A program made the position numbers and the translations under genes. Positions 18,335-26,710 of a stretch of DNA of 64,000 nucleotides are shown here, one piece after another (the first letter of the stretch is position 1; each line of letters begins with the position of its first letter). The DNA comes from an uncultured Spirochaetales bacterium (GTDB taxonomy: Bacteria; Spirochaetota; Spirochaetia; Sphaerochaetales; Sphaerochaetaceae). Where the stretch lies: assembly GCA_934271365.1 (NCBI GenBank), contig CAKQRI010000004.1, positions 1 through 64,000 of the forward strand. The letters run 5' to 3'. Under the pieces are notes generated by a model. It was not told the origin of the DNA, ran no database searches, and worked only from the letters and a program-made list of their open reading frames with translations.

Positions 18335-19693
18335 ATGAACTATGCTGTTCCTGAAAAGCTGAGCGAGCTTTCCAACATCTTCAGAAGCCATGGCTACTCC
18401 CTCTATCTTGTAGGAGGTGCAGTTCGCGACTATATTCTAGGCAACCAGAATCATGACTATGACTTCACAACTGATGCAACGCCTCTTGAGATAAAGTCCA
18501 TGTTCAGGAAGACAATAGATACAGGTATCAAGCATGGCACTGTGACTGTCCTATTCAAAGGCGAGAACTACGAGATCACTACATTCAGGAGCGAAGGCGA
18601 ATATCACGATGGACGGCATCCAGATTCTGTCATGTTCATCAGAAGCTTAGACGAAGACCTCAGGCGCAGGGATTTCACAATCAATGCGCTTGCTGCAGAT
18701 CTGGAGAGCGGGATGATAATTGACCAGCACGGAGGCATAGAGGACATTAAGAGAAAGAGGATAAAAGCAATAGGATGCCCCGAAGAACGATTTCATGAGG
18801 ATGGGCTCAGGCTCATGAGAGCATGCCGCTTTGCATCCAAGCTTGATTTCGATATAGATGAAGAGACATTCAACGCAATCAGGAAGATGCATGGAAATAT
18901 CGCAAGCGTCTCAAAGGAAAGGATAAAGGATGAGCTATTCAGACTCATCGATGGAAAAGCGCCATCAAAGGGCCTTGAGTTCATGAGAGAATCAGGGCTG
19001 ATGGATGATGTGCTACCTGAGCTAAGCCTATGCTATGGAGTTGAGCAGGGGGGATTCCACAGAGAGGATGTATATACACATCTGCTTCTCGCACTTGAAT
19101 ATGCAAACAGGAATTCATTTTCTCTGAACGTAAAGGCTGCAGCACTTTTCCATGATATAGGAAAGCCTGAATGCAGAAGAGAGGGAGAGAACCGCTATAC
19201 ATTCTATGGACATGATATTGCATCTGAGAGAATCACAAAGGAAATACTTGACAGGCTGAAGGCATCAAATGCAGAGAAGCATATCATATCCCATCTTGTA
19301 AGAGAGCACATGTTTGCATATACGCATGACTGGAGTGATGGGGCTGTAAGACGGTTCATAAATAGAGTCGGAGAAAAATATCTTGATGACCTATTCATGC
19401 TCCGCGCTGCAGATAGAGCAGCCACAACAGGAAACATGCCTGCCGATGGAGCAGAAGAAGACAAAGAACTCAGAGACAGAGTCAGAGTCATGCTGCTATC
19501 AAAGCCTGCCCTTTCTCTTAAGGACCTGAAGATAGATGGCAATACGCTCAAAAGAGAGAATATTGCCTCTGGTCCGCTTCTTGGGCTTACTCTCAGATAT
19601 CTGCTTTCAGAGGTTATTGAGGATCCGGAGAAGAATGAGGAGAAGACTCTGCTTTCTCTTTCGCGTCATTTCGTTCAATGCCAAGGGAGATAA
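18335..19693 (+). CDS. tRNA nucleotidyltransferase / poly(A) polymerase family with HD domain
   Basis: A 452-residue class II nucleotidyltransferase. The head domain has VGGAVRD (26-32) and the catalytic DYD (41-43); the neck shows RRRDFTINALA and EDGLRLMRACRF; an HD phosphohydrolase domain follows (FHDIGKP, His273-Asp274). The family adds or repairs the 3' CCA of tRNA, and some members add only A or C. The tRNA-Gln in this window lacks an encoded CCA, so at least one such enzyme is required. I chose ATG 18335 because homology starts there; an upstream in-frame start at 18230 lies inside lysR. The last 80 bases overlap rnc on the opposite strand and no terminator is visible. Confidence 0.9.
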   Translation: MNYAVPEKLSELSNIFRSHGYSLYLVGGAVRDYILGNQNHDYDFTTDATPLEIKSMFRKTIDTGIKHGTVTVLFKGENYEITTFRSEGEYHDGRHPDSVMFIRSLDEDLRRRDFTINALAADLESGMIIDQHGGIEDIKRKRIKAIGCPEERFHEDGLRLMRACRFASKLDFDIDEETFNAIRKMHGNIASVSKERIKDELFRLIDGKAPSKGLEFMRESGLMDDVLPELSLCYGVEQGGFHREDVYTHLLLALEYANRNSFSLNVKAAALFHDIGKPECRREGENRYTFYGHDIASERITKEILDRLKASNAEKHIISHLVREHMFAYTHDWSDGAVRRFINRVGEKYLDDLFMLRAADRAATTGNMPADGAEEDKELRDRVRVMLLSKPALSLKDLKIDGNTLKRENIASGPLLGLTLRYLLSEVIEDPEKNEEKTLLSLSRHFVQCQGR

Positions 19694-20405
19694 GCGCAAG
19701 CTTCGCCACTGCCTGCTCTGCAGCCTTCTTATTCTTCCCTTCTGCTGGCCCATATGTCTTTGTACCTAAGCTTACTGTGACAGAGAAGATCTGCTCATGA
19801 TCAGGCCCGGACTGTCCAACAAGCTCATAGACAGGAATCTTGCCCTTCTTCTTCTGATAATATACCTGAAGCTCTGTCTTATAGTCCTTATATGCCAACT
19901 GATTCTTCTGAAGCTTGGTAACCTGTCCAGGAATGAATGAAAGAACAAAATCACGGGCACATTCAAATCCCTGATCAAGATATAGAGCTGCAATAACAGC
20001 TTCCATAGCATCAGCCTGAATCGCCTTCTTCTTTCCACCCTGGAGCTTCTCACCATGTCCAACTAAGAGATAGCGCTCAAAGTCCATTCTGGATGCGACC
20101 TCAAAGAGTGATTCTTCAGAAACAACCACAGCTTTTATGCGGGAGAAATCCCCCTCATGGAACTTATGGTAGAAAGAGAAAAGATATTCTGCTGTGACAA
20201 GGCCAAGAACAGAATCGCCTAGAAATTCCAGTCTCTCGTTATTATCCACATCACCTCTGCATTCATTCGCATAAGAAGTATGGGTAAAAGCGAGATTCAG
20301 CAATCTCAGGTCATTGAATTTAAGATTGTTATTCTTCAGAAATGAAAGAAGCTCCCTCTCACGGTCTTCTGTGATAAAGGGAGCCTTAGACTGATACGGA
20401 AGCAA
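19614..20405 (-). CDS. rnc: Ribonuclease III
   Basis: Double-strand-specific endoribonuclease for rRNA and mRNA processing. The 263-residue protein has the signature NERLEFLGD (56-64), a second acidic cluster (DAMEAVIAALYLDQG) and a C-terminal dsRNA-binding domain (YKTELQVYYQ to AEQAVAKLAL), followed by a Ser/Pro-rich tail that exists only because the frame runs on into the antisense of the nucleotidyltransferase gene. The start is an unusual TTG directly after the acpP stop (TAATTG), with AAGGA nine bases upstream; no ATG precedes the conserved region. Part of the common rpmF-acpP-rnc order. Confidence 0.93.
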   Translation of the reverse strand: MLPYQSKAPFITEDRERELLSFLKNNNLKFNDLRLLNLAFTHTSYANECRGDVDNNERLEFLGDSVLGLVTAEYLFSFYHKFHEGDFSRIKAVVVSEESLFEVASRMDFERYLLVGHGEKLQGGKKKAIQADAMEAVIAALYLDQGFECARDFVLSFIPGQVTKLQKNQLAYKDYKTELQVYYQKKKGKIPVYELVGQSGPDHEQIFSVTVSLGTKTYGPAEGKNKKAAEQAVAKLALISLGIERNDAKEKAESSPHSSPDPQ

Positions 20406-20648
20406 TTAGTTCAGTTCCTTTACGAGATACTTTACAGCATCACCTACAGTCTCGAATTCATTTGCCATATCATCAGAGATTGTTATTCCAGTCTCTTCCT
20501 CAATAGCATACACAAGCTCATAGGTATCTAAGCTATCTGCACCGAGATCCTTTCTGAAGGATGCTTCCATTGTAACCTTTGCTGGGTCAACAGAAAGCTT
20601 CTCCACAACAAGATCCTTTACTTTCTTGAATACTTCATTCTCAGTCAT
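20406..20648 (-). CDS. acpP: Acyl carrier protein
   Basis: An 80-residue acidic four-helix carrier with the phosphopantetheine attachment site LGADSLDTYEL (Ser39). It shuttles acyl chains in type II fatty acid synthesis. It lies six bases downstream of rpmF and its stop codon abuts the TTG start of rnc, so the three genes form one unit expressed from the promoter upstream of rpmF. All conserved features are intact. Asp-Ser-Leu is canonical, but the following DTYELVYA replaces the more usual DxVELVMA. Confidence 0.95.
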   Translation of the reverse strand: MTENEVFKKVKDLVVEKLSVDPAKVTMEASFRKDLGADSLDTYELVYAIEEETGITISDDMANEFETVGDAVKYLVKELN

Positions 20649-20654
20649 TTAAGT

Positions 20655-20840
20655 CTACTCCTCGTCTTTTACGACAACAGGCTTACCAGCATAGTAACCA
20701 CACTTTGGGCATACGCGGTGAGAAGGAATCAGGTTACCACATGTCTGACATTCAACCAGATTTGGAGCTGAAAGCTTCATGTTAGCATGCTTTCTAGAAG
20801 CAGCCTTAGACTTTGATGTTTTATACTTAGGAGTTGCCAT
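20655..20840 (-). CDS. rpmF: Large ribosomal subunit protein bL32
   Basis: A 61-residue basic protein starting MATPKYKTSKSKAASRK with a zinc ribbon formed by CQTCG and CPKCG. It is a structural protein of the 50S subunit. The cysteine-containing form implies zinc dependence. GAGAGGA lies upstream of the ATG as ribosome-binding site. First gene of the rpmF-acpP-rnc operon, with a good sigma70-type promoter 43 bases upstream. Confidence 0.97.
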   Translation of the reverse strand: MATPKYKTSKSKAASRKHANMKLSAPNLVECQTCGNLIPSHRVCPKCGYYAGKPVVVKDEE

Positions 20841-20882
20841 TTTTAATCCTCTCTATTTATAGTCATCTTTCGACGGTTTTCA

Positions 20883-20911
20883 AGTTTAACAAAAGTGCCT
20901 TTAAGCGTCAA
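20883..20911 (-). promoter_or_regulatory. Sigma70-type promoter of rpmF-acpP-rnc
   Basis: On the minus strand TTGACG (20911-20906) and TAAACT (20888-20883) are exactly 17 bases apart; transcription would start near 20876, giving a leader of about 36 bases. The rest of the 209-base gap (20841-21049) shows no further gene. Confidence 0.7.
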
Positions 20912-21049
20912 CACAATTTGCCATAGCCATCTGAACTTACAGCATAATTCGGCATAAAGTCAAGATTTGCAGATAAAACCTTTAATTCCAAGCCCTGTCG
21001 CTCAGTTTTCTTGACATATTATAGAATACTGTCATGAATAATTCAATAC

Positions 21050-22450
21050 TCATACATGAACACCGCTATCAAGCCATTTCCCTCTGATGAACCGGATGAA
21101 GAATATCACTCCTCTTGCCATCAGCTCTACAGTCATGCTCAGCCAGACTCCGACAACACCAAGGCTTCTTGTGAAAAGCAGCACAGAAAGGACCCTTATC
21201 CCCCACATTGTCACGACGCTTATTATAAAAGGGCCCTTGCTATCACCGGCGCCTCTGAGAGCTCCTGTAACAACAATGCTAAGCGCAAACAGGGGCTCTG
21301 CAAACGCAACAATCCGAAGGACCTTTGCCCCAAGCGCTATTACATCAGGTTCTTTTGTAAGCAGTCCAACGAGAGCTGGTGCGAATGCAAATAAAAGAGA
21401 TGAAGTGATCAGGACAAGTGTTACAGCTAGTATTATGGCAATAGAAGCAAATCGCTTTGCCATATCCTTACGCCCAGCTCCTATGCTCTGCCCGACCATA
21501 GCAGTAGCTGCAGATGAAATTCCATAAGCAGGAAGATAGCATATTCCCTCTGTCTGCACAGCGACATAATTTGCGGCAACGCTGACAGCACCCATCGAAG
21601 CAACAACAGCCGTCATGAGAATCTGAGCAAATGATATTGTCACACGTTCAAGTGCCGATGGAGTGCCAAGCTTCAGCATATTCATAAGGCATGTTCTGGA
21701 AAAACGCCATTCAGCATCCCCTCTGAGCCTCAGCTGACTCCTCCCCTTCACGGTAACAGAAAGAAGGATAATGCCGACAACAGCAGTTGCAAGACCTGTC
21801 CCTATTGCAGCACCTCGAACGCCAAGGCCTGCTCCCCAGATGGTGATTGGACCTAGCTTTCTTGATGGGTATATGAAGATGAAATTGAAGATAACATCAA
21901 GAACACACATCCCTATATTCATGAGGCTTGGGAGAAGGATATTGCCACTGCATCTGAGATGCGATGAGAAAATTGCAGAAGCAAGAGAGAACGGGATGAA
22001 TAATGCATATATCTGGAAATAAGCAGTAGCATCAGACCTGATTGAAGGATCTGCACCAAGCCAAGAAGGCAGCCTGAATCCGATAGCATAAGCTACAGCT
22101 GCCATGAAAATGCCGAAAAGCACATTGAATAGAATGCTCTCTACAACAACAGACCTTGCATTTCTCTCTTTTCCTGCACCAAGAAGCTGAGCAACCTGTA
22201 CAGAGAAACCTAATGCAACAGAGCCAGAGATACCTCCTATAAGCCATGTAGTTGAGGCAACAACACCAATTGCTGCAGTTGCCTCATAGCCAATAGATCC
22301 GACCATTGCTGTATCTATATAGCTCATAGCTGTTCCTACAAGCTGCTCCAGAATAGCTGGAATTGATAGCGATAATACGAGAATTAGCTGATCCTTGCGT
22401 CCTACTGCACGGCCTTCCCGCATTGCCGCACTCATCTCAATCATGTTCAC
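21050..22450 (-). CDS. MATE family multidrug/toxin exporter (1)
   Basis: A 466-residue polytopic membrane protein of the multidrug and toxic compound extrusion family, about twelve helices in two homologous halves. Characteristic are an N-terminal helix with PAILEQLVGTAMSYIDTAMVG, the glycine-rich loop VAQLLGAGKERNAR and its second-half copy VGQSIGAGRKDMAK. Exports drugs or metabolites with Na+ or H+ entry. A GTG at 22450 and an ATG at 22444 are both possible; a strong promoter places the transcript start one base before the GTG, so the mRNA may be leaderless. It follows another MATE gene on the same strand but has its own promoter. Substrate unknown. Confidence 0.85.
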   Translation of the reverse strand: MNMIEMSAAMREGRAVGRKDQLILVLSLSIPAILEQLVGTAMSYIDTAMVGSIGYEATAAIGVVASTTWLIGGISGSVALGFSVQVAQLLGAGKERNARSVVVESILFNVLFGIFMAAVAYAIGFRLPSWLGADPSIRSDATAYFQIYALFIPFSLASAIFSSHLRCSGNILLPSLMNIGMCVLDVIFNFIFIYPSRKLGPITIWGAGLGVRGAAIGTGLATAVVGIILLSVTVKGRSQLRLRGDAEWRFSRTCLMNMLKLGTPSALERVTISFAQILMTAVVASMGAVSVAANYVAVQTEGICYLPAYGISSAATAMVGQSIGAGRKDMAKRFASIAIILAVTLVLITSSLLFAFAPALVGLLTKEPDVIALGAKVLRIVAFAEPLFALSIVVTGALRGAGDSKGPFIISVVTMWGIRVLSVLLFTRSLGVVGVWLSMTVELMARGVIFFIRFIRGKWLDSGVHV

Positions 22451-22457
22451 ATGGCCG

Positions 22458-22486
22458 ATTCTATACTGAGTTCAAGCCATGCTCAA
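22458..22486 (-). promoter_or_regulatory. Promoter of MATE gene 1, leaderless type
   Basis: On the minus strand TTGAGC (22486-22481) and TAGAAT (22463-22458) are 17 bases apart. Predicted transcript start is 22451, one base before the GTG start at 22450; no Shine-Dalgarno sequence is present. Confidence 0.6.
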
Positions 22487-22492
22487 TAGGCT

Positions 22493-23857
22493 TTATGCAG
22501 TTTCGAGGAATTCACGTCTCCATCTGCCAGTATGATAGAAATAGAGCGACACAATGGTTCCAAGCGTCCAGCCTACAGGCCAGGAAAGCCATATTCCTAT
22601 CACGCCGCTGAAGTCTGGAATAAGAAGAGGAAGGAATTTCGAGAACCCATAAGCAAGCACAACACGCAGAATCAGATCTGTGAATGTTGCAATCATGAAC
22701 TCCTTCATCGCTCCGCTTCCTCTGAGCACTCCATCAGAGATTATCTTCCATAGAATGACAAGATAGAATGGTGATGCGATTCTGAAGAATGATATTCCAA
22801 CATCTATTACAGCCTCATCTCCGCTATTCACAAAGAGCTTCATAACACTGCTTCCGGCAAAGATATAAATGGCACTTGCAGATAAGGCAAGTACCATGGC
22901 CATTAAGATAGCACCACGCCAGCCTTTTGTCACTCTATCCTGCTTGCCGGCCCCAAGATTCTGGGCTGTGAATGATGATACTCCATTTCCTATTGTCGTT
23001 ATCGATGTGATTACAAGATTATTGAGCTTTATCGCAGCAGCATATCCTGCCATGACAACAGCACCAAAGCTGTTTATTATGCTCTGAATCACAATATTCC
23101 CAACGCTGATGAATGACTGCTGCAGAATCGAAGGCACAGCAACGACAATTATCTTTGATAGGATATGAGAAGAGAATACTGGTGCAGAGATGCCTTTTGT
23201 CACATTACGAAGCCTTTTCATCAGAGCAAGGCACGCAAGCAACGCAGATACTCCCTGGCATAGGAACGTTGCCCATGCAACACCAGCAACCCCCATTCTG
23301 AAAGCTGTAACGAAAAGGATATCAACAGCAATATTCGCAGTAGAAGACAGAGCAAGGAAGATGAATGGAGTACGAGAGTCACCCATTGCCGTGAATATTC
23401 CTGTTGCAATGTTATAGAAGAACATGAAGACAAGGCCATAAGTGTATATATCCAGATATAAAGCACTGTCTGCCATTGTCTCAGGAGGTGTATTTATAAG
23501 AGAAAGGAGAGGCTTTGTAAATATAATGCCAAAAAGTGTCAGCAGAGCAACAACGATAGCCGTGAAAATGAAGGTGGTTGATATTGCACTCTTCATATCA
23601 TCTAGCCTCTTTGCACCGAAATACTGGCTTATTATGACACTCGACCCCATATTAAGTCCTGTTGCAAAAGCAAGGAAGATCAGCGTGATCTCGTAGCTAT
23701 TGCCAACAGCAGCCAGAGCCTCTGCAGAGATGAACTTCCCAGCAACAAATGAATCTGCAATATTATAAAGCTGCTGGAAAAGCATTGAACCCAAAAGCGG
23801 GAGCGTAAACCGTATGATTACGCTGCGCTCATTCCCTATAGTCAGATCTTTATTCAT
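22493..23857 (-). CDS. MATE family multidrug/toxin exporter (2)
   Basis: A 454-residue MATE transporter with the opening TLPLLGSMLFQQLYNIADSF and the family loops ISQYFGAKRLDDMK and TAQNLGAGKQDRVTKG. Twelve membrane helices are expected. It belongs to the prokaryotic NorM/DinF-like branch common in anaerobes (several copies per genome) and is clearly diverged from the neighbouring MATE gene, so this is not a recent duplication. No Shine-Dalgarno sequence precedes ATG 23857. A TATATT box (23874-23869) would start transcription about five bases upstream, but the perfect TTGACA at 23902-23897 is 22 bases from it, too far for a normal pair. Substrate unknown. Confidence 0.87.
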   Translation of the reverse strand: MNKDLTIGNERSVIIRFTLPLLGSMLFQQLYNIADSFVAGKFISAEALAAVGNSYEITLIFLAFATGLNMGSSVIISQYFGAKRLDDMKSAISTTFIFTAIVVALLTLFGIIFTKPLLSLINTPPETMADSALYLDIYTYGLVFMFFYNIATGIFTAMGDSRTPFIFLALSSTANIAVDILFVTAFRMGVAGVAWATFLCQGVSALLACLALMKRLRNVTKGISAPVFSSHILSKIIVVAVPSILQQSFISVGNIVIQSIINSFGAVVMAGYAAAIKLNNLVITSITTIGNGVSSFTAQNLGAGKQDRVTKGWRGAILMAMVLALSASAIYIFAGSSVMKLFVNSGDEAVIDVGISFFRIASPFYLVILWKIISDGVLRGSGAMKEFMIATFTDLILRVVLAYGFSKFLPLLIPDFSGVIGIWLSWPVGWTLGTIVSLYFYHTGRWRREFLETA

Positions 23858-23931
23858 AACGATTAGAAAATATACCTAAAAAAGAAAAAATTAAAGTGTC
23901 AATTCAGTGCTGAAAATGCACGCGAAAGAAC

Positions 23932-23960
23932 TTCAAACAGAATGAGCTATCATATATCAT
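23932..23960 (+). promoter_or_regulatory. Promoter of yidD, leaderless type
   Basis: TTCAAA (23932-23937) and TATCAT (23955-23960) are 17 bases apart. The predicted start of transcription (23967) is one base before the ATG at 23968, and there is no Shine-Dalgarno sequence. Confidence 0.55.
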
Positions 23961-23967
23961 TGGACTC

Positions 23968-24273
23968 ATGAAGAATATAATCAGGAAAGCATTTCTCATC
24001 CCTGTATACATATACAAATACTGCATATCCCCATTCACTCCACCATCATGCCGCTATATACCATCATGTTCTTCATATTTTATCGAAAGCGTAATGAGAT
24101 TCGGGATAATAAGAGGCACCATATCTGGATGTGCCCGTCTCATAAGATGCAGGGGAAGATATTTCGGAGGTCCAGATCCTGTACCAGAAGAGTGGTCTTT
24201 AAGTGCAATAAGAAATGAATTCAGAGCCAGAAGAAAGCCGAAAGGCTTTGATAAGGAAGTAAAGCCGAACTGA
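23968..24273 (+). CDS. yidD: Membrane protein insertion efficiency factor YidD
   Basis: A 101-residue protein of the YidD family (formerly 'haemolytic domain'), recognised by the conserved block CRYIPSCSSYFIESV with its two cysteines and by GGPDPVP downstream. The N terminus forms an amphipathic membrane-associated helix. YidD assists YidC in inserting inner-membrane proteins. It is usually found in the rnpA-yidD-yidC cluster; here it stands alone as a single-gene unit. Its stop codon directly abuts the udk stop on the other strand, forming the palindrome TGATCA. The C-terminal 30 residues are basic. Confidence 0.9.
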   Translation: MKNIIRKAFLIPVYIYKYCISPFTPPSCRYIPSCSSYFIESVMRFGIIRGTISGCARLIRCRGRYFGGPDPVPEEWSLSAIRNEFRARRKPKGFDKEVKPN

Positions 24274-24885
24274 TCACTCCTGGCTGCAGACTGCATCAAC
24301 AAATGAGAATAGGACATTCATTGCTTTATCGTTATATCCACCCTCTGGAATGATAAGATCAGCAAATGCCCTGCAGGGTTCTATGAAATTATAGTGGCCA
24401 GGCCTGACGACTTTAGTATATTGCTCGATTACGGACTCAACAGTACGTCCTCTTTCCTTCACATCACGCTGAAGCCTCCTGATGAAGCGTATGTCAGCAG
24501 GAGTATCAACATAGAGTTTTAGATCAAGAAGATCTCTTATCCTCTCATCATAGAAAATCATAAGACCATCTACAATAATGAGCTTTGAGGGCTCTACTCT
24601 GACAGTTTCCTCGCTTCTTCTATGATGAACAAAATCATACTGAGGCATAATGCATGGTCTGCCATTTTTGAGATCATCCAGATTCGAGAGCATCAGATCC
24701 ATATCGAAGGCATCCGGATGATCGAAATTGTAAGCAGTTATATTGCTATTACTGATATAAGGAGCACTCTTATAGTAGTTATCCTGAGCAATTAGAACAG
24801 CATCAGGATGAGTCTCCTTAATTCTTTTTACAACAGTGGATTTACCACTTCCAGAACCACCAGTAATACCAATAAGCTTTGCCAT
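24274..24885 (-). CDS. udk: Uridine kinase
   Basis: A 203-residue P-loop kinase phosphorylating uridine and cytidine in pyrimidine salvage. Walker A GGSGSGKST is at 9-17. AQDNYYKS, FDHPDAFD, the lid region FIRRLQRDVKERGR and the REF-like PGHYNFIEP segment are family-typical. It lies 13 bases after lepA on the same strand and is the last gene of the ftsH-lepA-udk run. It would act on uridine imported or released by the nucleoside system 7-14 kb away. It converges with yidD with no gap, so no terminator lies between the two. Confidence 0.92.
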   Translation of the reverse strand: MAKLIGITGGSGSGKSTVVKRIKETHPDAVLIAQDNYYKSAPYISNSNITAYNFDHPDAFDMDLMLSNLDDLKNGRPCIMPQYDFVHHRRSEETVRVEPSKLIIVDGLMIFYDERIRDLLDLKLYVDTPADIRFIRRLQRDVKERGRTVESVIEQYTKVVRPGHYNFIEPCRAFADLIIPEGGYNDKAMNVLFSFVDAVCSQE

Positions 24886-24898
24886 TTAACAACCTCTA

Positions 24899-26710
24899 TC
24901 AGGAATTCTCATCATCTGTCTTGAGAACAGCAAGGAATGCAGACTGAGGAATCTCAACATTTCCAACCATCTTCATCCTCTTTTTTCCTTCTTTCTGCTT
25001 TTCAAGAAGCTTCCTCTTTCTTGAGATATCTCCGCCATAACACTTAGCTGTCACATCCTTTCTGAATGCAGAGATAGTCTCTCTTGAAATGATGCTGCCA
25101 CCAATAGCCGCCTGGATTGCAATCTTGAACTGCTGACGTGGAATCTCGCCTTTTAGTCGTTCTACGACCTGCCTTCCCCTTGTCTGGGCATTTCCCTTGA
25201 AAACAAGCTGGGAAAGAGCATCTACAGGATCGCCATTGACAAGGATATCCATTCTGACAAGCTCTGTCGGCTTATAGCCTATGACATTGTAATCAAAAGA
25301 AGCATATCCACGGGATATCGATTTAAGCCTATCATAGAAATCAAAGAGAACCTCAGCAAGTGGCATCTCATATATCAGCTCTACTCTTTTCTCATCGAGA
25401 TAGTTCATTGCACTCTGAACTCCGCGCTTTTCAAGACATAGAGTGATTATAGGACCAACGAACTGGGTTGGTGTGATTATAGATGCACTTATGTAAGGCT
25501 CTTCAGTACTCTCTATTCTCATCGGATCAGGGTACTCCAGAGGATTATCGATATGAAGCGTCTCACCATTCTTCATGTGGACAATATATCGTACTGATGG
25601 AGATGTGAATACAATTGATAGATCAAATTCACGCTCAATTCTCTCCTGGATTACCTCAAGATGAAGCATTCCAAGGAATCCGCATCTGAATCCAAAGCCG
25701 AGAGCAGCGGAGTTATCCTTTTCATAAATAAGTGAAGCATCATTGAGCTTAAGACGCTCTATAGCTTCCTGAAGCTCCTCATAATCATTAGAATCAACCG
25801 GATAGATAGATGAGAATACAACAGGCTTAACTTCCTTGAATCCAGGGAGCGGAGATTCTGCTGGATTTGCCTTAAGAGTGACAGTATCACCAACACGTAT
25901 ATCGCTTATTGTCTTTATACCTGCAATGAAATATCCTACATCCCCAGCAGCAAGCTCCTGCTTGGATGCTAGAGTTAGCTGGAAAATACCTAGATCTTCT
26001 ATCTGATACTCAGCACCAGAGTGCATGAAGACAATGGTATCCCCTTTCCTCATCCTGCCTGCAAAAATCCTTGCATGAACGATAACACCACGATATGGAT
26101 CATAGTGAGAATCGAATATCAAAGCCTGAAGCGGCTCATCATACGATTCTTCAGGTGCTGGTATATAATTTACTATAGCCTCAAAAAGTGCATCAACACC
26201 TTCTCCTGTCTTTGCTGAAACAAGCTGCGCCATATCAGGATCAAGACCTAGATCATGGTCAATCTGATGCAGGCAAGACGGAATATCAGCACTTGGAAGA
26301 TCTATCTTATTTATTACTGGGATAATCTCAAGATTATGTTCCATCGCAAGGTAGAGATTCGCAAGAGTCTGAGCCTCGACGCCCTGTGATGCATCAATCA
26401 ATAGAAGAGCACCTTCACATGAAGATATTGCTCTGGAGACTTCATATGTAAAGTCAACATGCCCCGGGGTATCAACAAGATTCAGCTCATAATCCTCGCC
26501 ATTAGCTGCTTTGTAGGGAATTGTTACAGCCTGGCTCTTTATTGTGATTCCACGCTCTCTTTCAATGTCCATATTATCAAGGATCTGCGTCTGAAGCGGA
26601 CCTCTTGATGTTACGATCTTTGCTTTCTCAATAAAGCGATCAGCAAGCGTTGACTTGCCATGATCGATATGTGCGATTATGCAGAAATTCCTTTTATGCT
26701 TTATATCCAT
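24899..26710 (-). CDS. lepA: Elongation factor 4 (LepA)
   Basis: A 603-residue ribosome-associated translational GTPase affecting back-translocation and subunit biogenesis. G1 AHIDHGKST is at 13-21, G3 DTPGHVDF and G4 NKIDLP follow, and the C-terminal LepA-specific domain is complete (KRMKMVGNVEIPQSAF). Its ATG begins immediately after the ftsH stop codon, so translation is probably coupled and the ribosome-binding site lies in ftsH. Length and motifs are normal. Confidence 0.96.
   Translation of the reverse strand: MDIKHKRNFCIIAHIDHGKSTLADRFIEKAKIVTSRGPLQTQILDNMDIERERGITIKSQAVTIPYKAANGEDYELNLVDTPGHVDFTYEVSRAISSCEGALLLIDASQGVEAQTLANLYLAMEHNLEIIPVINKIDLPSADIPSCLHQIDHDLGLDPDMAQLVSAKTGEGVDALFEAIVNYIPAPEESYDEPLQALIFDSHYDPYRGVIVHARIFAGRMRKGDTIVFMHSGAEYQIEDLGIFQLTLASKQELAAGDVGYFIAGIKTISDIRVGDTVTLKANPAESPLPGFKEVKPVVFSSIYPVDSNDYEELQEAIERLKLNDASLIYEKDNSAALGFGFRCGFLGMLHLEVIQERIEREFDLSIVFTSPSVRYIVHMKNGETLHIDNPLEYPDPMRIESTEEPYISASIITPTQFVGPIITLCLEKRGVQSAMNYLDEKRVELIYEMPLAEVLFDFYDRLKSISRGYASFDYNVIGYKPTELVRMDILVNGDPVDALSQLVFKGNAQTRGRQVVERLKGEIPRQQFKIAIQAAIGGSIISRETISAFRKDVTAKCYGGDISRKRKLLEKQKEGKKRMKMVGNVEIPQSAFLAVLKTDDENS

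Noticed and set aside
21011..21016. Perfect TTGACA on the plus strand between rpmF and MATE gene 1
   Set aside because: The hexamer at 17 bases distance (ATGAAT) is poor and no plus-strand gene follows; the downstream sequence is the 3' end of a minus-strand gene.
21050..23857. The two MATE genes as a recent tandem duplication or one heterodimeric transporter
   Set aside because: Their sequences differ throughout, they have separate promoters, and MATE proteins work as single chains.
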